Shown one piece after another: positions 31,595-39,772 of a stretch of 62,931 bases of DNA. The number at the start of each line of letters is the position of its first letter. Within the stretch, counting starts at the first letter, position 1. The notes under the pieces are model-generated. The model worked only from the letters and a program-made list of their open reading frames with translations, searched no databases and had not been told where the DNA came from. A program made the translations under genes and the position numbers. The stretch is from a virus, in IMG/VR virus record IMGVR_UViG_3300017782_000013, positions 1 through 62,931 of that record; one strand, written 5' to 3'.

Positions 31595-32257
31595 ATGGCG
31601 ACAACCGCTTCTTTTTTTGGTTTAAGACCTGTCAATTTGATAGGTGGAAGACCATATAATGGCGGGGCTAGAAGGGAGTACAAAGTTGCTTCCAATAACT
31701 CTGCCGCTATGTTCAATGGCGATATTATAGCTTTAACTAATGCTGGACTGCCTGTGGCTAGGACAGCTACGCCTACTGCTATTAAAATACCCGCAACTGC
31801 TGCTGATGCTGTAGCTGGAGTAATGGGTGTTATGGTGGGTTGTAGGTATATTGATGCCAGTGGACAGTTACAATTTGCTCAGTATTTACCAGCTAATGCA
31901 GTCAACAGTGGGTTTGAGGACGTTCATGTTTTTGTAAATGATGAACCAGACCAAATCTTTAAGGTTGTTGGAAGTGCTGCTTTGGGTACACTTAATAGTG
32001 GAACTAACGGTTCAGGATTCCCTAAAGCAATTGGTAAAAATGCAGCACTAGGTAACTTTAGTTCAGGTAGTACCGCAACAGGTAATTCAGGTGTAAATCT
32101 TGTGGTAGGTTCTAATGGTGGTTCTTTAGCCGTTACTTCTACTTTAGCAATGAGAGTTGTTGATGTAGTTAGAGGCACTGAGGGACACGCTTACCCTGAA
32201 TTTCTTGTTAAATTTAATGTTGGCGTACATTCGTACACTAACTCACTTGGTATTTAA
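31595..32257 (+). CDS. Capsid-associated (decoration-like) protein (220 aa)
   Basis: Gly/Ala/Ser-rich, beta-rich protein without charged helices (ATTASFFGLRPVNLIGGRPY at the start; YPEFLVKFNVGVHSY at the end). It lies directly before the major capsid gene with a good RBS (AGGAGAT). It could be a head decoration or cement protein. No exact family recognised. Confidence 0.65.
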   Translation: MATTASFFGLRPVNLIGGRPYNGGARREYKVASNNSAAMFNGDIIALTNAGLPVARTATPTAIKIPATAADAVAGVMGVMVGCRYIDASGQLQFAQYLPANAVNSGFEDVHVFVNDEPDQIFKVVGSAALGTLNSGTNGSGFPKAIGKNAALGNFSSGSTATGNSGVNLVVGSNGGSLAVTSTLAMRVVDVVRGTEGHAYPEFLVKFNVGVHSYTNSLGI

Positions 32258-32268
32258 GGAGACTTTAA

Positions 32269-33177
32269 ATGGCTATTTCAAGAGCACAATTACTTAAAGA
32301 ACTCCTACCTGGCTTAAACGCTTTATATGGTATGGAGTACGCACGTTATGGTGAAGAGCATAAAGAGATATACGAGACAGAAACTTCAGATAGGTCATTT
32401 GAAGAAGAAGTTAAGTTGTCTGGATTCGGTACTGCTCCAACTAAATCAGAAGGTGCAGCTGTAGAATTTGATACAGCACAAGAGGCTTTCACTTCAAGGT
32501 ATACACACGAAACTGTAGCACTCGGCTTTGCGATTACAGAAGAAGCAGTAGAGGACAATCTTTATGATAGTCTTTCAACTCGCTACACAAAATCGTTAGC
32601 TAGAGCTATGGCTTATACTAAACAAGTAAAAGCGGCTTCTACGTTAAATAATGGTTTTGATTCTAACTTTAAAGGCGGTGATGGCAAGGCTTTATTTGCT
32701 ACAGACCACCCACTAGTTAGCGGAGGGACAAACAGCAATCGTTTTGCTACAAATGCAGACTTGAATGAAACATCTCTCGAAGATGCAGTAATTCAAATTG
32801 CAGCTTGGACAGACGAGCGTGGTTTGTTAATCGCAGCTAGACCAAGAAAGTTAATCATACCTCCTGCTCTACAGTTTGTGGCAACACGAATTTTAGAAAC
32901 GGAAAAAAGAGTCGGTACTGCCGATAATGATGTTAACGCCCTTTCTACTAATGGAGCAATTCCAGAAGGGTACACAATTAACCATTATCTAACAGATACA
33001 GATGCTTTCTTTTTAACAACTGACATACCAAACGGATTGAAGCATTTTGTTCGTGCTCCGATGGCTACGTCAATGGACGGTGACTTTGAAACAGGTAACG
33101 TTCGTTACAAGGCTCGTGAGAGATATTCTTTCGGATTCTCTGACCCATTGGGAATGTTTGGCTCACCAGGAGCTTAA
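32269..33177 (+). CDS. Major capsid protein (HK97 fold, Mu gpT-like)
   Basis: A 302-residue protein. The start (ELLPGLNALYGMEYARYGEE) and the block KALFATDHPLVSGG resemble Mu-type major head subunits. Later RPRKLIIPPALQFVATRIL fits the P-domain of HK97-fold capsids. It has a strong RBS (AAGGAGAC) and is followed at once by a terminator (33180-33213), as expected for the most abundant late product. No N-terminal cleavage site is evident. Confidence 0.85.
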   Translation: MAISRAQLLKELLPGLNALYGMEYARYGEEHKEIYETETSDRSFEEEVKLSGFGTAPTKSEGAAVEFDTAQEAFTSRYTHETVALGFAITEEAVEDNLYDSLSTRYTKSLARAMAYTKQVKAASTLNNGFDSNFKGGDGKALFATDHPLVSGGTNSNRFATNADLNETSLEDAVIQIAAWTDERGLLIAARPRKLIIPPALQFVATRILETEKRVGTADNDVNALSTNGAIPEGYTINHYLTDTDAFFLTTDIPNGLKHFVRAPMATSMDGDFETGNVRYKARERYSFGFSDPLGMFGSPGA

Positions 33178-33179
33178 TC

Positions 33180-33213
33180 GAGTAGGGGGCTTTATGCCCC
33201 CTCACTCATTTTT
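33180..33213 (+). terminator. Terminator after the major capsid gene
   Basis: AGGGGGC (33184-33190) / GCCCCCT (33196-33202), loop TTTAT, extended by GAGT/ACTC across a one-base bulge, then TTTTT (33209-33213). It should lower transcription of the tail genes relative to the capsid. Confidence 0.85.
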
Positions 33214-33223
33214 GGAGATTAAA

Positions 33224-33364
33224 ATGGATTTGTTTTTTAAATTTACAGATTCTTGTATTAAACTTACCAAAGGTATAATTGACGCTAATACAGCAATAGC
33301 AAAAAAAGTGGTAGATTATTCTGAAAAGCCTTACAATTGGTTTAAAGATACAGTTAAAAAATAA
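33224..33364 (+). CDS. Small hypothetical protein (46 aa)
   Basis: ATG 33224 has GGAG 7 bases upstream, just after the capsid terminator. The product is amphipathic (FFKFTDSCIKLTKGIIDANT; YNWFKDTVKK). Function unknown. Confidence 0.6.
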   Translation: MDLFFKFTDSCIKLTKGIIDANTAIAKKVVDYSEKPYNWFKDTVKK

Positions 33365-33420
33365 CTAGGGTTAATTAGTCATACATACTGACCTAGCAGA
33401 CATATTAGAGATTGTATGAC
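33365..33420. promoter_or_regulatory. Intergenic region with two alternative hairpins
   Basis: GTCATACA (33378-33385) pairs with TGTATGAC (33413-33420); CTAGG (33365-33369) pairs with CCTAG (33392-33396). The two structures exclude each other. It could be an operator or RNA switch before the 33445 gene. Confidence 0.3.
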
Positions 33421-33444
33421 GAGTGCTAATACACGGAGATAAAA

Positions 33445-33876
33445 ATGGCATCAACGACATTTTCAGGCCCAATTAAAGCTGGAACAGTTAAAGAAGGGTC
33501 TTCAGTAAACGTAGGTTCAGTAGTAATGGCTCAGTCAGCAGTAATTGATATTATTGGTGCAACCAATAGTGCTACTGTAGCTACAGTACCCGCTAATTCA
33601 CAAATTATAGACGTTATTTTAAACGTATCTACAGTTAGTAATGATGGCGGTGCAGCGACTGTTAAAATCGGTACAGGTACAGATGATGATGAGTTTCTTG
33701 CGGCTACTAACGTAAAGGCTGTAGGGACAACTCGTGGAACTATAGGTGCTGAAGGAACTGACGTAGGTTCTTCTGATTTATCTGTTAGTTATACTTTTAC
33801 TGGGGCAAACGGTAACGGCACAACAGGTGCGGCTACAGTAACAGTCTTATATATTCAGAACAACAACCTTTCATAA
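33445..33876 (+). CDS. Structural (decoration-like) beta protein (143 aa)
   Basis: Ala/Gly/Thr/Val-rich with few charges (VPANSQIIDVILNVSTVSND; TVKIGTGTDDDEF), a beta-sandwich look. Good RBS (CGGAGAT). It lies after the major capsid gene. Probably a head decoration or fibre protein; family not recognised. Confidence 0.6.
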   Translation: MASTTFSGPIKAGTVKEGSSVNVGSVVMAQSAVIDIIGATNSATVATVPANSQIIDVILNVSTVSNDGGAATVKIGTGTDDDEFLAATNVKAVGTTRGTIGAEGTDVGSSDLSVSYTFTGANGNGTTGAATVTVLYIQNNNLS

Positions 33877-33886
33877 GGAGTAGTTC

Positions 33887-34207
33887 ATGGGAGATGTTAA
33901 ATCAGCTAGTAATTCCAGTGGCCTTAATTCAGCAGAAACAGCACAGCTTGTACCTGTAGGGCAAAGAACTAGACTAAGAAGTGTCTTACTTTCTGGGCCT
34001 ACTTGTCAGATAACTTTTTTAAATGGTTCAGCAGGCGGTTCTGGTTCTGTTTTTAATATAATATCTGACTCAAATGGTTCAGGAGGGCCGTTTCAATTAT
34101 CAATACCCGGTGATGGTGTTTTATTTGATAATGGAATAGGACTTTTAGTAAAAAGTGCAGATAGTACCTTTAAAACAGGAAGTGTAACTATTTTCTACGA
34201 AGGGTAA
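33887..34207 (+). CDS. Hypothetical structural protein (106 aa)
   Basis: Ser/Gly-rich beta protein (RTRLRSVLLSGPTCQITFLN; GLLVKSADSTFKTGSVTIFY) with AAGGAG upstream. The pattern is like small trimeric head or tail decoration proteins. Followed after one base by the next gene. Confidence 0.6.
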   Translation: MGDVKSASNSSGLNSAETAQLVPVGQRTRLRSVLLSGPTCQITFLNGSAGGSGSVFNIISDSNGSGGPFQLSIPGDGVLFDNGIGLLVKSADSTFKTGSVTIFYEG

Positions 34208-34208
34208 T

Positions 34209-34577
34209 ATGGAAATAATCAACCTTCCCTTAGTAAATGTAGCCTCAAACTCACATTTTTTTAGTGACGATGTAGATAAACCATCTAGGTTTTTTGGGTT
34301 ATTTTTTGAGTTAGATTTAGACTCCAATAATCTTGCAATTGCTTTGCAAACAAATGATGAGTCAAGAACGGAGAGTTCAGGTTCTGCTGTAAATAATTCT
34401 GCTATTTGGTCTTTTACTATTAGTCGGTCACCTGGAGAACTACAAAAGGCTTCTAACCCTATGGTTATAAAGTTTGACTTTCCTATATTTTCATCTAATG
34501 GAACTACTATTGCTTTTACAAAGGGGCAAGCAGACCATGTAATGCCTAATTCAGTAAACATATTTGTGCAAAGATAA
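34209..34577 (+). CDS. Hypothetical structural protein (122 aa)
   Basis: A beta-rich protein with mid-size aromatic strands (PSRFFGLFFELDLDSNNLAI; NPMVIKFDFPIFSSNG). It overlaps the next gene by one base (TAATG). No family recognised. Confidence 0.6.
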   Translation: MEIINLPLVNVASNSHFFSDDVDKPSRFFGLFFELDLDSNNLAIALQTNDESRTESSGSAVNNSAIWSFTISRSPGELQKASNPMVIKFDFPIFSSNGTTIAFTKGQADHVMPNSVNIFVQR

Positions 34578-34870
34578 TGGCTACAAAACGTAAAGGTATG
34601 GGAATCAAAACTTCTGTTAAGTCTGGTAATTTTCGTAAAACCAAAAGCGGTGCGGGTATGACTAAAAAAGGTGTAGCCGCATATCGTAGGGCTAATCCTG
34701 GTTCTAAATTAAAAACAGCCGTAACAGGTAAAGTTAAAAAAGGTTCTAAAGACGCAAAAAGACGTAAATCGTTTTGTGCAAGGTCTGCGGGACAAATGAG
34801 ACAATTTCCAAAAGCGGCTAAAGACCCAAACAGTCGTTTACGACAAGCAAGAAGAAGATGGAAATGTTAA
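34577..34870 (+). CDS. Basic phage protein, DUF6321-like (97 aa)
   Basis: Strongly basic, with the recurrent block KSGAGMTKKGVAAYRRANPG, then KTAVTGKVKKGSKDAKRRKS and FCARSAGQM, ending RRRWKC. This pattern is widely repeated in marine phage genomes; function unknown, nucleic-acid binding is plausible. Confidence 0.75.
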   Translation: MATKRKGMGIKTSVKSGNFRKTKSGAGMTKKGVAAYRRANPGSKLKTAVTGKVKKGSKDAKRRKSFCARSAGQMRQFPKAAKDPNSRLRQARRRWKC

Positions 34871-35166
34871 TAGATACGGTTACTGCTTTTCAAGGTGATA
34901 AAATGGAAAAAGAAGATATACAGAGAGTTTTTGGCAAAGATATAAATAGTAAAGTTGCTGTCCAAGGCAACGAGATAAAACATATGCAAAAAGATATGGA
35001 CGAAATGAAGTCAGATATAGAAGAAATTAAAAAGTCTTTGATAGAGATTCATGCTGTATTATCAGAGGCTAAGGGTGGGTGGAAAACACTCATGTGGGCA
35101 GCAGGTGCAGGTAGTGCCGTAACGGCATTTTTAATTATGATTCAACAATTTTTTTGGGGGAAGTAA
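34858..35166 (+). CDS. Coiled-coil membrane protein (XhlA-like, 102 aa)
   Basis: A coiled coil (about residues 38-66: EIKHMQKDMDEMKSDIEEI) is followed by one C-terminal membrane segment (about 77-98: WAAGAGSAVTAFLIMIQQFF). This resembles XhlA/hemolysin-type phage proteins that help holins. An internal ATG at 34903 is an alternative start. It overlaps the previous gene by 13 bases. A lysis role is inference; the main lysis genes lie at 48.2-49.0 kb. Confidence 0.6.
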   Translation: MEMLIDTVTAFQGDKMEKEDIQRVFGKDINSKVAVQGNEIKHMQKDMDEMKSDIEEIKKSLIEIHAVLSEAKGGWKTLMWAAGAGSAVTAFLIMIQQFFWGK

Positions 35167-35167
35167 A

Positions 35168-35539
35168 ATGAGTAGCTATAATAAACAACCAAGCAGTAGT
35201 TATTTTACAAAGAAAAAAAGACCTATGGCGGAAAAAGCTAGGGACGCAAGTAGTAGTTATTATGGTAAAGCTAAAACTAAAGCTGATAAACCAAAAAAGG
35301 TTTTAACTAAAGAAGACAAGCGTAAAGCAAAAAATGCAGGTTCTTCTTCAACTTATAAAATGACTTCTGACTATGCTACAGCACTTAAAAAGCCTAAAGT
35401 TAAAAAGAAAGTTAATATGCCTAGTAACAAATCAACTTTCAAAATGGGGTCAAATAAAGTGAAAGGTACTTCTAATGTAAAAACAAGATTTAGTGATGGA
35501 AGAGCCGTAAAAGGATTTACAAAAGGAAGACTTGTTTAG
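35168..35539 (+). CDS. Lys-rich repetitive protein (123 aa)
   Basis: Very basic, with repeated SSYY/F-K-K units (PSSSYFTKKKRP, then ASSSYYGKAKTK). GGGGGAAG stands before the ATG. It may bind DNA or serve as a disordered linker. Its stop overlaps the GTG of the next gene. Confidence 0.6.
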   Translation: MSSYNKQPSSSYFTKKKRPMAEKARDASSSYYGKAKTKADKPKKVLTKEDKRKAKNAGSSSTYKMTSDYATALKKPKVKKKVNMPSNKSTFKMGSNKVKGTSNVKTRFSDGRAVKGFTKGRLV

Positions 35540-36258
35540 TGGCTTATTTAATAAGCAACATTCCATATACTAAAGTTTGGGTTAGAAAAGAATTTACACA
35601 TGGACACGAAAAATATCACGGGGAGTTCGTACATGGTTTGGCAATCGCAGTTACAACAATGCCAGACAGATGCCTCAGCTTTCAAATCATCTTTACAGGA
35701 TGCGAAGCAGAAGAGGGAGAAGACAACCCGCACGGTGGAGCAATGTGGGCACGTATGCCCCTCACAGCCTTATGTGGCGACATCCCAATTGATGACGAAA
35801 TGCCACCTAGAATGGAGACACACCTTGCACAACCGTGGGATTGCCCCTCGCATCACCACTCTATTGTGTCCCTTGACAGGTGTAAACCTAGCCCCTGGAT
35901 TGCAAAAATTGCAGGTGAGTTTCACACAGCAAGATACTTATTTACCGTGGACTACACCGAAAGCGAAATTGCAGACTGTCCAGCCCAACACAAACAGAGT
36001 CACGTTATGGTGCTAACTGATGGTCAATGGAAAGGTAACATGGTAGCATTACCTAATAACAGGGTAAGAGTTACTAGTCCTGCTTTGTGGGTAACTGGAG
36101 AAGGTGCTCCTGACTTTAGACCGACACAATTTACGCATTGTGCAGAGCAAGATGATTCATATATGGATGCAGACGTAACTTTTGATAATTTATACCGAGA
36201 GGATGAAGATGGCGATAGGAAGAAGTCAGATGAAGAAGACTACTATGGCAACACCTAA
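35539..36258 (+). CDS. Hypothetical protein, GTG start (239 aa)
   Basis: GTG overlaps the previous TAG. The protein is rich in His, Cys and Trp (EEGEDNPHGGAMWARMPLTA; HLAQPWDCPSHHHSIVSLDR; TAESEIADCPAQHK-like segment), suggesting a metal-binding enzyme-like or structural protein. GC content looks higher than in its neighbours in its first 500 bases. Similar sequences occur in marine phage clusters; function unknown. Confidence 0.65.
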   Translation: MAYLISNIPYTKVWVRKEFTHGHEKYHGEFVHGLAIAVTTMPDRCLSFQIIFTGCEAEEGEDNPHGGAMWARMPLTALCGDIPIDDEMPPRMETHLAQPWDCPSHHHSIVSLDRCKPSPWIAKIAGEFHTARYLFTVDYTESEIADCPAQHKQSHVMVLTDGQWKGNMVALPNNRVRVTSPALWVTGEGAPDFRPTQFTHCAEQDDSYMDADVTFDNLYREDEDGDRKKSDEEDYYGNT

Positions 36259-36526
36259 ATCTAAAAAGAAATTAACTGATTTAACTGGAGATGGTAAAAT
36301 AACTTATGCTGATGTCTTAGAGGGCAGAGGCGTTAATAAAGCCAGAAAAGGAGGAGTTATGAGGATGTCAAAGGGTAAAGCCGTTATGAAAATGGCGAAA
36401 GGTAAGGCTGTTATGAAATTGTCTGGTGGTAAAAAAGTAAAAGGCGGTTCTGTTATGAAAATGGCAAAAGGTAAGGCTGTTATGAAAATGGCGAAAGGTA
36501 AAGCTGTAAGAAAACCTAAAAAATAA
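36230..36526 (+). CDS. Repeat protein with EF-hand/dockerin-like loop (98 aa)
   Basis: ATG 36230 follows AGGAAG by 6 bases and overlaps the previous gene. An EF-hand-like calcium loop (DLTGDGKITYADVLEG) is followed by at least four copies of a basic repeat KGKAVMKMA, also visible as DNA repeats at 36366-36500. It may be a structural or adhesion protein. The repeat number could vary by recombination. Confidence 0.6.
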   Translation: MKKTTMATPKSKKKLTDLTGDGKITYADVLEGRGVNKARKGGVMRMSKGKAVMKMAKGKAVMKLSGGKKVKGGSVMKMAKGKAVMKMAKGKAVRKPKK

Positions 36527-36537
36527 GAGAGGCTAAT

Positions 36538-37005
36538 ATGGCAGGTGGTGGACAAATGGGTGGTGGACAACCACCAAGTGGAGCATACGGTTCTCCCAAC
36601 TTTGATTCTTCTAATCCAGTAAATCAACCTTCATCAGGTTCAGGCATGAAGCCGCCTATGGGAGGTTTAGGTACAATGGGTATGGCTGGTATGGGTATGG
36701 CTGGTGCTATGCCTCAAGATATGGGCGGTGTTACGCCTCAACAACCTTCTGCATATGATACGGCTTATCAACCTAGATATAATTATATGTACGGAAATCC
36801 TATGGCTAATCCATTTGGTGGCGGAATGAATCCATTTTATGGTGGTTATTCTCCATTTTATCCTCAGTTACCCCAATCTGCATCATTATTTGGTCAAAAT
36901 CGTCTTTCTAGCATACAAGGAGAAATGGATGCTGAAGCGAAAGCTGAAGAGGAACGGGAAAAACGAAAAAGACCCATAGGTCATGGTCTGTATGAATACT
37001 ATTAG
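36538..37005 (+). CDS. Gly/Met/Pro/Gln-rich low-complexity protein (155 aa)
   Basis: GAGAGG precedes the ATG. The sequence is nearly all low complexity (GGGQMGGGQPPSG; GMAGMGMAGAMPQDMGG; NPFGGGMNPFYGGYSPFY), probably disordered, ending in a charged helix (DAEAKAEEEREKRKR). It lies between head and adaptor genes. Confidence 0.6.
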   Translation: MAGGGQMGGGQPPSGAYGSPNFDSSNPVNQPSSGSGMKPPMGGLGTMGMAGMGMAGAMPQDMGGVTPQQPSAYDTAYQPRYNYMYGNPMANPFGGGMNPFYGGYSPFYPQLPQSASLFGQNRLSSIQGEMDAEAKAEEEREKRKRPIGHGLYEYY

Positions 37006-37020
37006 GAGTATTGATAATAA

Positions 37021-37704
37021 ATGACTACTTCAAATACAGCTACATTTAATCCAGACATAAGTGAAATTATAGAAGAGGCTTATGAGAAAGCTGGTTTAGA
37101 AGTGAAATCTGGCTATGATGTAAAAACAGCTAGACGTAGTTTAAATTTAATTTCTATAGAATGGGCAAACAGAGGCGTTAATTTATGGACGATAGAAGAA
37201 GGCTCTGTGGTTTTAAGTTCAGGAACAGCAGAATACAATTTACCTGCTGACACAATAGATTTATTAGAGCAAGTTATAAGAACTACATCTGGAGGGCAAA
37301 ACCAAGACATAAATATATCTAGGATGAGTGTTAGCGATTATGCTGGAATACCTAATAAACAACAATCAGGAAAGCCTGTTCAGATTTGGATTGACCGTCA
37401 AAACACACCTCGTTTTTACGTGTGGCCTGTACCTGATAGTTCTACGACATATACCTTACGCTATTGGCGTTTGCGGCGTATTCAAGATGTGGGCAACACA
37501 GGACAGCTTACCTTTGATATTCCTTTTAGATTTATTCCTTGTTTAATAGCTGGTTTAGCCTATCAAATCGCTTCAAAAAGACCTGAAGCTGAAGCTAGAA
37601 TACCAAGATTAAAACAAGATTATGAAGAACAATGGACACTTGCTGCTCAAGAAGATAGAGAAAAATCTTCTGAAAGGTTTGTTCCACAGACTTATTCGGT
37701 GTAA
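37021..37704 (+). CDS. Head-tail adaptor protein (227 aa)
   Basis: The N-terminus (PDISEIIEEAYEKAGLEVKS) is helical and the following beta part has NLPADTIDLLEQVIRTT and TYTLRYWRLRRIQD. This matches P22 gp4/adaptor-type proteins that bind the portal ring. It is followed by further connector genes. AGGAG is present upstream, at a long spacing. Confidence 0.75.
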   Translation: MTTSNTATFNPDISEIIEEAYEKAGLEVKSGYDVKTARRSLNLISIEWANRGVNLWTIEEGSVVLSSGTAEYNLPADTIDLLEQVIRTTSGGQNQDINISRMSVSDYAGIPNKQQSGKPVQIWIDRQNTPRFYVWPVPDSSTTYTLRYWRLRRIQDVGNTGQLTFDIPFRFIPCLIAGLAYQIASKRPEAEARIPRLKQDYEEQWTLAAQEDREKSSERFVPQTYSV

Positions 37705-37706
37705 AG

Positions 37707-38021
37707 ATGTCTAAGTTTGCATCTGGAAAACACGCAAACGCACATTGTGATAGGTGTGGGCAAAGATATAAGTATCATGAATTAAAACCTTTAGTCATAA
37801 ATAAAAAAATAACCGCAATAAGAGTTTGTCCAGAATGTTTTGAAACTGACCACCCACAATATAAAATAGGAGACTTAAACGTGTTTGATGCTCAAGCACT
37901 TCGTCATCCCCGCAAAGAAAGCGGGTTGTTTGACTCTCGAAATATATATTGGGGCTATAATCCAGTTTATAATTTAGAAATGCAGTCAGATGTAGGAACA
38001 GTAACCGTGGAAATATCATGA
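37707..38021 (+). CDS. Zinc-ribbon structural-region protein (104 aa)
   Basis: Two Cys pairs, CDRCGQRYKYHELKP and CPECFETDHPQYK, form a zinc ribbon; the rest contains a conserved-looking RHPRKESGLFDSRNIYWGYN. It lies between adaptor genes and overlaps the next by 4 bases. Probably a connector accessory protein. Confidence 0.7.
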   Translation: MSKFASGKHANAHCDRCGQRYKYHELKPLVINKKITAIRVCPECFETDHPQYKIGDLNVFDAQALRHPRKESGLFDSRNIYWGYNPVYNLEMQSDVGTVTVEIS

Positions 38022-38650
38022 ACTATACAGAACTAACTGAAGCAATTAAAAATTATACAGAAAATGATGAAGATACTTTTGTAAATTCTATACCTACGTT
38101 TGTAAAAAACGCAGAAAGGTTTATTTACAATAGTGTTAGATTACCTGCTTTAAGAAAAAACGTAACCGCAAATACTACTTCATCTAATAAATATTTATCT
38201 TCACCTAGTGATTTTTTAGCTGTCTTTGAGATAGCGATTATACAAGCAGATGGTACTTATGAATTTTTATTACCAAAAGATGTTAGTTTTATAAGACAGA
38301 ATTATCCAGACCCAGCTTATGTGGCTTTACCTAAGTATTATGCTATATTTGATGAAGATACGTTTATATTAGGCCCAACGCCTAATAGCAATTTTTCTGT
38401 AGAACTTCATTATTACTATTATCCAGAAACTATTGTAACTGCTAATACCTCTTATTTAGGGGATAACTTCGACCAAGTTTTACTTTATGGTGCTCTAATA
38501 GAAGCGTACACCTTTTTAAAAGGAGAGCCTAACATGATGAAAGAGTATAAAGAAAAATTTGGAGAGTATATGCAAACTTTAGTTACGTTAGCAAACGGAA
38601 AGTTAAAAGCAGATGTATATAGAAACAGTAAATACTTTACTAACTTTTAG
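38018..38650 (+). CDS. Second adaptor/tail connector protein (210 aa)
   Basis: Starts with MNYTELTEAIKNYTEN and continues with TFVKNAERFIYNSVRLPALR and PSDFLAVFEIAI, the pattern of phage adaptors (P22 gp10-like or tail tubular proteins). The helical C-terminus has KEYKEKFGEYMQTLVTLANG. It probably forms the next ring below the portal. Confidence 0.72.
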   Translation: MNYTELTEAIKNYTENDEDTFVNSIPTFVKNAERFIYNSVRLPALRKNVTANTTSSNKYLSSPSDFLAVFEIAIIQADGTYEFLLPKDVSFIRQNYPDPAYVALPKYYAIFDEDTFILGPTPNSNFSVELHYYYYPETIVTANTSYLGDNFDQVLLYGALIEAYTFLKGEPNMMKEYKEKFGEYMQTLVTLANGKLKADVYRNSKYFTNF

Positions 38651-38658
38651 AGGAATAT

Positions 38659-38946
38659 ATGTTTTTAACAGGAACAGCGACAATTAATAACGTAACAGTA
38701 AAAACTAGTAATAATGGTGGATTATCTACACAAGATTTAGCTGAAATTTGTGCAGATAAAATTATCTCTGTATCCGAAACTGCTGACCCCGCAATAAGAG
38801 AACAGGCTTTATTTTTTAAAAATAATGTGAAAAATCTGTTAGAATATTGGATAAATCAAGCAAAGCAATCTGAAAAAGACAGATGTATGCAAATTTTACT
38901 TCAGGGTGGGTATGAGGAGGCGGCTAATATATTAAGGAGATTATAA
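38659..38946 (+). CDS. Hypothetical connector/tail protein (95 aa)
   Basis: GAGG precedes the ATG. It has a helical second half (IREQALFFKNNVKNLLEYWI; RCMQILLQGGYEEAANILRR). Similar small proteins occur after adaptor genes in other podovirus-like phages. Function unknown. Confidence 0.65.
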   Translation: MFLTGTATINNVTVKTSNNGGLSTQDLAEICADKIISVSETADPAIREQALFFKNNVKNLLEYWINQAKQSEKDRCMQILLQGGYEEAANILRRL

Positions 38947-38947
38947 C

Positions 38948-39379
38948 ATGGCTTTTAACGGAAGTTTTTTAGCAACCAGCTTTAAGAAAGAACTGCTTAC
39001 TGCAACGCACAATTTTACCAACGGAAGTGGTCACACTTTTAAATTAGCTTTGTACAGTAATTCAGCTACTTTAAACGCTGCAACTGAAGTGTATACAACA
39101 AATGGTGAAGTAACAGGAAATGGGTATAGTGCGGGTGGAAACACTTTAACAAATCAAACACCGACTAATAGTGGAACAACTGGATTAACTGATTTTGCGG
39201 ATACTTCTTTTTCTAATGCAACTATAACAGCTAGAGGGGCTTTAATTTATAACAGTTCTGCTAGTAATAAAGCTGTCGCAATTCTTGATTTTGGTTCGGA
39301 TAAAGCTGCGTCTTCAGGAACATTTAGCGTAATTTTCCCAACACCAGACGCAAACAATGCAATTATTAGGATAGCCTGA
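38948..39379 (+). CDS. Fibre-like structural protein (143 aa)
   Basis: A beta-rich protein (FKLALYSNSATLNAATEVYT; SFSNATITARGALIYNSSAS; KAVAILDFGSDKAASSGT) of the kind repeated in marine phage fibre clusters. It overlaps the next gene by one base. Confidence 0.7.
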   Translation: MAFNGSFLATSFKKELLTATHNFTNGSGHTFKLALYSNSATLNAATEVYTTNGEVTGNGYSAGGNTLTNQTPTNSGTTGLTDFADTSFSNATITARGALIYNSSASNKAVAILDFGSDKAASSGTFSVIFPTPDANNAIIRIA

Positions 39380-39771
39380 TGGCACTTATACAAGCAGATA
39401 GAGTAAAAGAAACCACAGCTACTACTGGGACTAGTGATTTTACATTAGCAGGTGCTAGTACGGGGTTTCAAACATTTGCTAGTGGTATAGGAGCTAATAA
39501 TCAATGTTATTACACTTGCACGGATGGAACTGCTTTTGAAATAGGTTTAGGCACTTTAAACGGTGCTGGTAATGTTTTAGCGAGAACAACTGTTTTTAAA
39601 TCTACTAATAGTAATAATAAGGTTTCTTTTAGTTCAGGTAGCAAAGATATTTTTGTAAGTTACCCTGCTGAAAAGGCAGTTATATTAAGTGGAAACGATA
39701 CATTAGTGTCAAAGTCAGGAGTTCCTTTAAACCAAGACCCTGTGGCTATGTCACTAATATTTGGAGGATAA
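39379..39771 (+). CDS. Fibre-like structural protein (130 aa)
   Basis: Starts MALIQADRVKETTATTGTSD and continues FTLAGASTGFQTFASGIG and CYYTCTDGTAFEIGLGTL, a compact beta domain that I recognise as a common unit of phage tail fibres and baseplate-like proteins. No adhesin motif is visible. Confidence 0.7.
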   Translation: MALIQADRVKETTATTGTSDFTLAGASTGFQTFASGIGANNQCYYTCTDGTAFEIGLGTLNGAGNVLARTTVFKSTNSNNKVSFSSGSKDIFVSYPAEKAVILSGNDTLVSKSGVPLNQDPVAMSLIFGG

Positions 39772-39772
39772 A

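Noticed and set aside
35600-36016. 138-codon plus-strand frame overlapping the 239-aa gene
   Set aside because: It is the +1 frame of a gene that is coupled to both neighbours. The Gln/Thr-rich translation has no start site of quality. A programmed frameshift is not excluded but nothing points to one.
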